Source of the DNA: a virus
IMG/VR virus record: IMGVR_UViG_3300046516_001598
Span: 1-45,232 of that record
Reading direction: 5' to 3' (one strand)
DNA: 45,232 nucleotides
In this document: positions 1 through 5,735 of the stretch, piece by piece
How the letters are laid out: each line of letters opens with the position of its first letter
How positions within the stretch are numbered: the stretch's first letter is position 1
The notes under the pieces: generated by a model
The model's input: only the letters and a program-made list of their open reading frames with translations
Databases searched by the model: none
What the model was told of the DNA's origin: nothing
Translations under genes and position numbers: made by a program

Positions 1-118
1 CCTGCAGGTCGTTCTCGTGTCGCTCGCCAGCGCGTACCGAGCCCACCCCCGCTATGCCGGAGGCAAGGTGGACGACTGGACGTGGCCCGGGGCGGCCGAC
101 GAAGGGAATTTGACATGA
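1..118 (+). CDS. C-terminal fragment of a small phage protein (DUF6221-like)
   Basis: This frame is open from the window edge and stops at 116-118, overlapping the next start as ATGA. The visible tail of about 38 residues contains ASAYRAHPRYAGGKVDDW. It resembles the end of DUF6221-type actinophage proteins, which finish with a YADHPDYREEW-like motif. The role of that family is unknown. The N-terminus lies outside the window. The stop/start overlap supports the frame; the family name is a weak inference. Confidence 0.5.
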   Translation, partial: LQVVLVSLASAYRAHPRYAGGKVDDWTWPGAADEGNLT

Positions 119-300
119 AGATCCTGCGCCGCCTCGCCGGCCACAAGACGACGAGCCGCACTCAGGGACCTGACCGCTACGCCCGCGCGGGCTGCTCCTG
201 CGGCGCGACGTTCAAAGCGCCTGACGGGCGGTTCCTGCTGGGCGACTTCGACATCTGGGAGAAGACGCACGGCCGCCTCGAACCCACCGAAGGAGCCTGA
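115..300 (+). CDS. Hypothetical small protein, 61 aa
   Basis: The ATG at 115 overlaps the upstream stop (ATGA). An in-frame upstream extension exists, but the coupled ATG is the better start. The protein has a basic N-terminus and a CSCG motif in the middle, possibly half of a metal site. It is a member of a run of tightly packed small early-type genes. I do not recognise the family. Confidence 0.6.
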   Translation: MKILRRLAGHKTTSRTQGPDRYARAGCSCGATFKAPDGRFLLGDFDIWEKTHGRLEPTEGA

Positions 301-301
301 C

Positions 302-574
302 GTGAGCGACCTAGATGCGGCGATCCGCGCGAAGCTCGACGGCTACGTTAACGAAGGCTGCGGCTACAGCGGCCACGATTGCCAGGTGACCGGCCACGAG
401 GAGATGAAGGCCGCACTCCTCGGCGCCCTCGATCAGCACTCGCTGGCGGAGTTCTACGGCGCCGCCGTCGCAGATCCCTCGACGTGGATCTGCCAGAGGT
501 GCCACGAGGCCGACCCGTGCCCCACGAGGTGGGCCATCGCGACCGCGCTCGGGATCGAGGTGGGTGGTGGCTGA
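302..574 (+). CDS. Hypothetical Cys-rich protein, 90 aa
   Basis: It starts with GTG one base after the previous stop. The C-terminus reads WICQRCHEADPCPTRWAIA. This CxxC...PC pattern followed by a short helix recurs in small Streptomyces phage proteins and may bind zinc. No catalytic motif is visible. The spacing indicates translation coupled to its neighbours. Function unknown. Confidence 0.65.
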   Translation: MSDLDAAIRAKLDGYVNEGCGYSGHDCQVTGHEEMKAALLGALDQHSLAEFYGAAVADPSTWICQRCHEADPCPTRWAIATALGIEVGGG

Positions 575-821
575 CACGCGCCCCATGGGCATCCGGAAGG
601 CACTGCCCAACCCGTGGCGGTACGACCCCGCCAAGCCGTGGGTCTGGTGCTGCCGGTCCTGCCGCCTCGAAGCCACGTACCCGGCCGCGACCCTCCCCGA
701 GGCCTACGCCGACGCGCTGGAGCACCTCGAAGACGAGCACGTTGCGGTGGCTTCCGAGGCTTACGCTGCCGCGATGAAGCACTTCGAGAACGAGCACGGC
801 GGACTGGATGCTGCACGATGA
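567..821 (+). CDS. Hypothetical protein with a CxxC pair, 84 aa
   Basis: Two adjacent GTG codons (564 and 567) are possible starts. A GAGG at 556-559 is better spaced for 567. The protein carries WCCRSCR followed by an amphipathic region with YADALEHLEDEH and a similar later FENEH segment. This resembles a truncated zinc-ribbon or coiled-coil protein. It overlaps both neighbours and belongs to the same transcription unit. Function unknown. Confidence 0.55.
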   Translation: MADTRPMGIRKALPNPWRYDPAKPWVWCCRSCRLEATYPAATLPEAYADALEHLEDEHVAVASEAYAAAMKHFENEHGGLDAAR

Positions 822-1084
822 GCGATTCCGGCGACCACCCGCTGTCCAGCACCGACGTCCTCACCGACCTCGCCGCGACGACCGCGTTCGTGCGCGCCGA
901 CCGCGCCGCGCAGGCATTCCGTGACGCCCTAGACGAGCTGCTGCACTCCGGCGAGCACGTCGAGGAAGCGCGCCGTGCGAATGAGCAGCTTCTCGCGCTC
1001 GCGGCGGGAGCCATGGGCGTGAAGATCCATATCCCGGCCGACATTGCGGAGCGGCACGGGCTCGACGAGGACGGAGGCGAGTGA
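818..1084 (+). CDS. Hypothetical helical protein, 88 aa
   Basis: The ATG at 818 overlaps the previous stop (ATGA). The product is acidic and looks helical, with heptad-like spacing in the FRDALDELLHSGEHVEEA region. It has no cysteines and no recognisable domain. Its position in the packed small-gene run supports it being a real gene. Function unknown. Confidence 0.6.
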   Translation: MSDSGDHPLSSTDVLTDLAATTAFVRADRAAQAFRDALDELLHSGEHVEEARRANEQLLALAAGAMGVKIHIPADIAERHGLDEDGGE

Positions 1085-1085
1085 C

Positions 1086-1328
1086 GTGAGCGACTACCAA
1101 CGCATCGCCGAACTGTGGCCGCACGTGGACGGCTGGCCCGATCCGCCCGCGCTCGAAACCGCGACCCGCGAGGACACCGAAATATACGCCGGGATCCGGC
1201 TCGCGGCGCAGTGCCTGATCGACGCCGAGAAACGCGCGATGCCGGCCGCGATGCGAAGCACGGCCGAACAGGCGTGGCAGTGGGGGCGTCAGCAGTGGGC
1301 CAAGATGCAGAGACAGCGAACGACATGA
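1086..1328 (+). CDS. Hypothetical protein, 80 aa
   Basis: It starts with GTG at 1086, one base after the previous stop. Tryptophans cluster at both ends (LWPHVDGW and AWQWGRQQW). Membrane segments are absent. Coupled to its neighbours on both sides. No family recognised. Confidence 0.6.
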   Translation: MSDYQRIAELWPHVDGWPDPPALETATREDTEIYAGIRLAAQCLIDAEKRAMPAAMRSTAEQAWQWGRQQWAKMQRQRTT

Positions 1329-1489
1329 CCGCCGGCCCTCGCGATCTGGCCCGGGACGACGACGACCGGCCGCCCCGACGCCCGATGTGCCGCTGCATCG
1401 TGGTGCCGCAATCGCTGGCGGACCGGATCCAGGTCGAGGCGCATCCGGACCTGATCGAGCTGGACGCGCGGATGGAGCGAGAGCTGTGA
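1325..1489 (+). CDS. Hypothetical short protein, 54 aa
   Basis: The ATG overlaps the previous stop. The product is highly charged (DDDDRPPRRP) with a single CRC motif and an acidic helical C-terminus. Its short length and lack of domains leave the function open. It is kept because both ends overlap neighbouring genes in the usual phage manner. Confidence 0.5.
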   Translation: MTAGPRDLARDDDDRPPRRPMCRCIVVPQSLADRIQVEAHPDLIELDARMEREL

Positions 1490-1773
1490 CCGCCGACCCC
1501 GCCGGCGGCACGTTCGCCGAGAAGCTGGACGCCGCAGCCGGGCCGCTGCGACGCATGGGCGCCATCACCGCCCAGATCGCGCTCGCCACGATCCCGGCCG
1601 ATGCCTCCTGCCACTGTCTGTGCTCGATCTACGAGCCGCACACCTGCGACGGGTGGCGCGCCGAGGGCTGCCAGTGCGAGGTGCCCGGTGGGAAGCTGTT
1701 CGGCAAGCAGCTGGCGCCGACCGTGGTGCCGCTGTGCCGGTCGTGCTTCGCGGCCGAGATCCGGAAGGGATAG
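1486..1773 (+). CDS. Cys-rich, probably zinc-binding protein, 95 aa
   Basis: The GTG at 1486 overlaps the previous stop. After a helical N-terminal third come eight cysteines: CHCLC, HTCDGW, GCQCEV and finally LCRSCF. This suggests one or two zinc sites. Such small zinc proteins are common in actinophage early regions, where they may bind nucleic acid or host factors. That role is an inference. There is no catalytic signature. Confidence 0.6.
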   Translation: MTADPAGGTFAEKLDAAAGPLRRMGAITAQIALATIPADASCHCLCSIYEPHTCDGWRAEGCQCEVPGGKLFGKQLAPTVVPLCRSCFAAEIRKG

Positions 1774-1776
1774 CCG

Positions 1777-2001
1777 GTGAACCGCCACCCCGACTTCGAG
1801 CACCCCTTCGGCATCGCCGACTGGAACGGCGTCCGCGCCAGGATCCGTTGCGGACCTGACGGCCTCTGGTACGTCATGCTCATGCGCGGGGACCGGGCCA
1901 TCCTGTTCCCCGGGCTGCCGCACCTGAGCTGGCGGGGCGCCATGGACCAGGCGCAGCGCGTCATGACCGCCGCCGGACGCGTCCTGCGCGGCGAGATCTG
2001 A
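1777..2001 (+). CDS. Hypothetical protein, 74 aa
   Basis: A GTG start three bases after the previous stop gives a compact product with a beta-rich middle (RIRCGPDGLWYVMLMRG) and a helical end. No known domain is apparent. Same rightward gene train. Confidence 0.55.
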   Translation: MNRHPDFEHPFGIADWNGVRARIRCGPDGLWYVMLMRGDRAILFPGLPHLSWRGAMDQAQRVMTAAGRVLRGEI

Positions 2002-2002
2002 C

Positions 2003-2287
2003 ATGAAGCGCGGCCGGATGCAGTGCAAGGACATCCCCGACGAGCTCGTCATCCAGGCGGTCGCCAACACCACGGAGAAGGGTTCGGGGAGTTGGCGTCA
2101 CTGGGATGACGTGTGGCCGCAGTTCGAACGGCTGCTGCCCGGCGTTCCCGGTCCGTTGTTCTATGCCAAGGTCGATCGGATGCAGCTCCGTGCGCAGCCC
2201 CGCATCCACGCCTGCGTGCACACGCCCTACCGCAAGGGCCAGTGCCGAGGCGACGTGCACTTGGCCGAGGAGTGCAAAGGGTGCTGA
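2003..2287 (+). CDS. Hypothetical protein with C-terminal Cys/His cluster, 94 aa
   Basis: The N-terminus looks like a small DNA-binding fold: helices around DIPDELVIQAVANT, then WRHWDDVWPQF. The C-terminal third carries CVHTPYRKGQC...CKGC, a possible zinc site. The stop overlaps the GTG of the following JAMM gene by seven bases. A regulatory role is a guess. Confidence 0.6.
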   Translation: MKRGRMQCKDIPDELVIQAVANTTEKGSGSWRHWDDVWPQFERLLPGVPGPLFYAKVDRMQLRAQPRIHACVHTPYRKGQCRGDVHLAEECKGC

Positions 2288-2754
2288 CGATCCGACGCGA
2301 TCTCTACGACGCGATCATGGCGCATGCCCGCGCCGACCATCCGATCGAGGCCTGCGGCATCCTCGCCGGACCGGCCCGCTCGGACCGGCCCGAACGCATC
2401 GTGCCCATGGCCAACGCTGAACGGTCCCGGACCTTCTACCGCTTCGAGGTCGGCGAGCAGCTGGCGGCGTGGCGCGAGATGGACGAGCGCGACGAGGACG
2501 TGGTGATCGTCTACCACTCCCATACCGCCACGAAGGCGTATCCCTCGCGTACCGACGTCGCGCACGCCAGCGAGCCCGATGTTCACTACGTCGTGGTTTC
2601 CACCCGGGACGCGGACGGCCCGGGCGACGTCGAGTTCCGCTCGTTCCGCATCGTCGGCGGCGACGTCACCGAGGAAGAGGTGCGCATTGACTCGCCGAAC
2701 GCGCTCGCTCGTACGGGCAGCCGAGAGGCGTGCGGCGGCTCGGCGGCGGCCTGA
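2281..2754 (+). CDS. JAMM/MPN-domain metalloprotease-like protein (Mec/PAD-1 type)
   Basis: This 157-aa protein carries a full JAMM motif. Glu23 lies in EACGILAG, and His79, His81, Ser89 and Asp92 fit HxH-x7-S-x2-D (HSHTATKAYPSRTD). Proteins of this family are zinc peptidases or isopeptidases. In actinobacteria the relative Mec removes a C-terminal amino acid from the sulfur carrier CysO, and in phages a related domain sits in lambda tail protein K. Here the gene lies in an early-type small-gene array, far from the tail genes and with no visible ubiquitin-like partner, so the substrate is unknown. The GTG at 2281 overlaps the previous gene. All catalytic residues are present. Confidence 0.85.
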   Translation: MLTIRRDLYDAIMAHARADHPIEACGILAGPARSDRPERIVPMANAERSRTFYRFEVGEQLAAWREMDERDEDVVIVYHSHTATKAYPSRTDVAHASEPDVHYVVVSTRDADGPGDVEFRSFRIVGGDVTEEEVRIDSPNALARTGSREACGGSAAA

Positions 2755-2864
2755 GATACTGGGAGCGTTCGCGAGCCGTCAGGCGTGCTCGCGGCGACCG
2801 CGGGACCCGCGCCGTGTTCCAGGCGGCGCGGTTTCCGTACCGACTCCCCGAGGATCCCAGCGCA

Positions 2865-3044
2865 ATGACCACGGTCCACGTCGTGCCCAGCGGCGAACCA
2901 CCCGAGAACCACACCCTCGGCGACTGTCCGTGCCGGCCGCGCAGGCTTCCCAGGCGCCGCGGGGACGGCAGCGTCATCGACTGGGTCCACGCCCACCGCG
3001 CGGCCGCCGACGAGCTGGACATGCCCCGGATGCTGGCTGCATGA
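2865..3044 (+). CDS. Small conserved actinophage-type protein, 59 aa
   Basis: The start MTTVHVVPSGEPPENHTLGD followed by CPCRP matches a widespread small actinophage protein that begins TVHVVPxND...H....DCxCGP and continues with a charged tail. Its function is not established. The 110 bases before it (2755-2864) hold no clear gene. The ATG at 2865 lies inside a longer open frame, chosen because of the family-like N-terminus. Its stop overlaps the next ATG. Confidence 0.7.
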   Translation: MTTVHVVPSGEPPENHTLGDCPCRPRRLPRRRGDGSVIDWVHAHRAAADELDMPRMLAA

Positions 3045-3637
3045 TCCCTGGCATTACCGTTGCCATCCCGTCGATTCCGCCGCGCGCGGCGATGCTCGGC
3101 CGGGCCCTGGCCTCGGTCACGGACCAGGAGTTGCCCGCCGCCGCGGTGTCGATCGCCCTGGATACCGGCCGGCAGGGCGCCGCGGCCACGCGAGACAGGG
3201 CGCTGCGGGCCGTACGCACCGAGTACACGGCGTTCCTGGACGACGACGACCAGATGCAGCCTGAACACCTGCGGGTGCTGATGGACGCTGCCGAGGCGTC
3301 CGCCGCCGACTACGTGTTCTCCTACTACACCGTGGCCAACGCCGACGGGCAGCTCATGCCACATGTGGATCCGCTCCGGCACTTCGGGCGCGTCTTCGAT
3401 CCGGCCGATCCGCACCAGACGACGATCACGATCCTGGTCCGGACTGAACTCGCGCAGGACCTCGGCTTCCGCGACCCGCCGGAAGGCGAGCTGATCGCCG
3501 GCCAGCGCTACGGCGAGGATTTTGACTTTTCCGTCCGTGCCGCCCAAGCGGGGGCAAAGATACTACACATACCAAAACGGACATGGCTGTGGTTTCACCA
3601 TGGCGCGAATTCTTCAGGCCTACCTTCGCGCTGGTAG
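3041..3637 (+). CDS. GT2-family (GT-A fold) glycosyltransferase
   Basis: The 198-aa product begins ITVAIPSIPPR, typical of the first beta strand of GT-A enzymes. A DDDD stretch near residue 67 (AFLDDDDQMQPEH) supplies the metal and nucleotide-sugar DxD site. The end WFHHGANSSGLPSRW resembles phage-borne members. Such phage enzymes are thought to transfer sugars to virion proteins, phage DNA or host surface polymers; which applies here cannot be seen. The ATG at 3041 overlaps the preceding stop. The gene ends the rightward unit and faces the leftward virion operon. Confidence 0.8.
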   Translation: MIPGITVAIPSIPPRAAMLGRALASVTDQELPAAAVSIALDTGRQGAAATRDRALRAVRTEYTAFLDDDDQMQPEHLRVLMDAAEASAADYVFSYYTVANADGQLMPHVDPLRHFGRVFDPADPHQTTITILVRTELAQDLGFRDPPEGELIAGQRYGEDFDFSVRAAQAGAKILHIPKRTWLWFHHGANSSGLPSRW

Positions 3638-3720
3638 GCGCCGCGAAGGCGTGCCGGGGCCCAGTGACGACGGGGCGCGTACCGCCGGATCTGCGGGCGC
3701 GGCCAGTATCCCAGGGCTCG

Positions 3721-3736
3721 CGTCACGCTGGTGACG
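3721..3736. terminator. Small hairpin between convergent units
   Basis: CGTCAC-GCTG-GTGACG is a perfect 6-bp stem with a 4-base loop. It covers the stop codon of the last leftward virion gene, about 85 bases beyond the end of the rightward glycosyltransferase gene. There is no T-run, so it would be a weak terminator. The stretch 3638-3722 shows nothing else. Confidence 0.3.
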
Positions 3737-3935
3737 GCGTCGACAGCGGGGACGCCACGTCGCCGCCGGCCATCCTCGCGGACGCCAACTGCTCTTCCAG
3801 ATGGCCGATCTTCTCCTGAAGTTCCTCGATCGCCGCATCCCGCATCGCCAGCTCCGACGTCGCCGTGTGAAGCCGCCGCTCCAGTACCGACACCAGCCGC
3901 TCGTGCGAGATCGCCAAGTTCCCCGGGCCGCTCAT
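3723..3935 (-). CDS. Small coiled-coil protein, 70 aa
   Basis: The centre has clear heptads (AMRDAAIEELQEKIGHLEEQ), predicting a dimeric coiled coil. Its start overlaps the stop of the upstream gene by four bases, and it is the last gene of the leftward virion operon. Small coiled-coil proteins next to tail-fibre genes can be assembly chaperones or fibre accessories. That role is inferred only from position. Confidence 0.6.
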   Translation of the reverse strand: MSGPGNLAISHERLVSVLERRLHTATSELAMRDAAIEELQEKIGHLEEQLASARMAGGDVASPLSTPSPA

Positions 3936-4177
3936 GCCAGGCCAGCCCTCTGCGCCAGCAGCCGGACCAGCGGATCGGGGTGGCCGGCCACCTGCGCGGC
4001 CAGCTCTGCCCGGTCGCGCTCCTCCCGGATCCGCTCGTCCTCGGCCTCCTGGAGGCGCTCGCGGTGCGCCGCGACCTCCATCGGGGTCAGCGACCGGTAG
4101 GCGAGCTCCCCGGTCGACACATCGAACTCGACGTGGTGCAGCCCGTCGGGGGGCGCGGGTTCCTGATCGTCAGCCAT
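3932..4177 (-). CDS. Small hypothetical protein downstream of the tail fibre, 81 aa
   Basis: The acidic, helical product begins MADDQEPAPPDGLHHVEFD and continues with EVAAHRERLQEAEDERIREE. An alternative GTG start at 4183 overlaps the fibre gene stop; the ATG at 4177 is preferred. Many actinophages carry a similar small protein after the tail fibres. It may act in fibre trimerisation or assembly (inference). Confidence 0.6.
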   Translation of the reverse strand: MADDQEPAPPDGLHHVEFDVSTGELAYRSLTPMEVAAHRERLQEAEDERIREERDRAELAAQVAGHPDPLVRLLAQRAGLA

Positions 4178-4179
4178 GA

Positions 4180-5283
4180 TCACATCATCGCGTAGAGAGA
4201 GACGGTGGAGTGGGCCACGAAGTTACCCGAGGCCGGGAGCAGGGTGAGCGACGTGATCACCGACTGGTTGTTCCAGGTGCCGCCGCTGTTGCCGGAGAAC
4301 ACCGTGGAGTTGCTCAGGCTGCACACATAGCTGGACGTCACGGTCTTGTTCGTGGCGCCGTTGGCGTTGGGGATGTCGAACCGCCCGGACACGAAGTTGC
4401 TCGCCCCGTCGGAGGTGCCGGTGTGCAGGCAGAACCGGATGCCGGTGGCCGAGGTCGAGTTGACCGACGTGGTCGTGGTGACCGACCCGTGCAGGTCCTG
4501 CCAGTTGTAGTTGGTCGCGGAGTCGCCGTTGATGCGCAGCAGAGCCGCCTGGCCGCCGGAGCCGGTGTCGCTGCGCAGCGAGTAGTCGCATACCAGGTGG
4601 GTGACCGCCGGGAGGCCGGAGAACGCGATGGATGCCGCCGAGGCGCCGAGGGTCACCGTGGCGATCTGCTGAAGGTTGTACAGATACCCCGAGCCGGAGT
4701 AGACCGCGCTGACCCCGGTGTCCGTCTCGAAGATCTCCAGGCCCTGGAACGGCGACGACGGGTGCGTGGCGGCGGTGCAGACGAACTGCCCGAACGCCTT
4801 CTGCTCCCAGGAGCTGCCGTTGTACACCAGCATCCGGGTCGTGTCTGACTCGTAGATGGCCGTGCCCGCGGCGATGCCGGTGGTCGGCCGGGTCGCGGCT
4901 GTGCACTTCACGAGCGTGGCGTACCGCCACGCCGAGCCGGTGTAGCGGACCAGCGCGTCGGTGTCCGATTCGTAGATGAGAAGCCCGGCGATCAGGTTGG
5001 TGCTCGGCCGCGTCGAGGACGTGTACACCAGCACGTTCGATGAGACGTACGTCCACACCGGCGAGGCCTTGGTGCCGGAGTTGACGGCGACGCGGCCGGT
5101 GTCGGTCTCGTAGATGCCCTGGCCGCCGTAGGTGTTCGACGGGCGCGTCCCCGAGGTGCACTTCACCAGGCCCATGAGGCCGTCGATGGTGGTGAGGTTC
5201 GCCTCGACGTGCGTGTTGAAGGCGTAGCCGTCGGTGAGATCGGCGATCAGCAGGGCGAGGTTCGTGGTGAAGGTGTCAGCCAC
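4180..5283 (-). CDS. Tail fibre / receptor-binding protein with internal repeats
   Basis: This 367-aa protein has a short helical N-terminus. Four related repeats of 35-45 residues follow, each combining a CTxxTRPS-like turn with GxxIYETDT and a V(Y)xGSxW strand. A Gly/Ser/Thr-rich beta domain ends the protein with TVSLYAMM. Such arrays occur in trimeric tail spikes and appendages of actinophages, where the C-terminal domain contacts the host. Its position at the distal end of the tail module fits a receptor-binding role. No enzymatic motif is visible. Confidence 0.75.
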   Translation of the reverse strand: MADTFTTNLALLIADLTDGYAFNTHVEANLTTIDGLMGLVKCTSGTRPSNTYGGQGIYETDTGRVAVNSGTKASPVWTYVSSNVLVYTSSTRPSTNLIAGLLIYESDTDALVRYTGSAWRYATLVKCTAATRPTTGIAAGTAIYESDTTRMLVYNGSSWEQKAFGQFVCTAATHPSSPFQGLEIFETDTGVSAVYSGSGYLYNLQQIATVTLGASAASIAFSGLPAVTHLVCDYSLRSDTGSGGQAALLRINGDSATNYNWQDLHGSVTTTTSVNSTSATGIRFCLHTGTSDGASNFVSGRFDIPNANGATNKTVTSSYVCSLSNSTVFSGNSGGTWNNQSVITSLTLLPASGNFVAHSTVSLYAMM

Positions 5284-5731
5284 GGTGCAAAGCTCCGATC
5301 CGGGCAGTCCTCATCGCTTTGACCTGCGTGGTCCGCTCGGTGTGCTGCCTGTGGTCCACTGACTCTCGATGGTGGTTGCGAATCTGGTTCAGCAGCCCGT
5401 CGGGGTCGGTGAGGCCGTGCAGGCCGCGGATCGCCTCGATACCGGCCAGGTAGTGGTCGCGGGCCGCGCGCACGTGGGTGTTGTACAGGAACTTCGGATG
5501 ATCGGGGTGGACCGGCGCCAGATGCTCGTGGGTGACGATGTCCAGCAGCGTCTCGGCGTCGGCGGGGTCCACGTCGTATTCGGCGGCCCGCCAGTGCATC
5601 GAGTCCGCCGGGATCACCATCAGATGCAGCCCGGGACGCGTGGTGTCGTCATGGACGATGTGCCACCACTCGCGGTGCCCGGCACCGGGCACCGTATCCA
5701 CGCGCAGCTCGACCGATTTCACGGTCCTCAC
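5276..5731 (-). CDS. Hypothetical protein between tail genes, 151 aa
   Basis: The product is His- and acid-rich. An N-terminal beta half includes REWWHIVHDDTT, and a helical half ends in a basic tail. It lies four bases after the large tail protein and overlaps the fibre gene start, so it is co-translated with tail genes. I recognise no domain. A minor tail or assembly role is likely from context only. Confidence 0.6.
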   Translation of the reverse strand: MRTVKSVELRVDTVPGAGHREWWHIVHDDTTRPGLHLMVIPADSMHWRAAEYDVDPADAETLLDIVTHEHLAPVHPDHPKFLYNTHVRAARDHYLAGIEAIRGLHGLTDPDGLLNQIRNHHRESVDHRQHTERTTQVKAMRTARIGALHRG

Positions 5732-5735
5732 GGGG

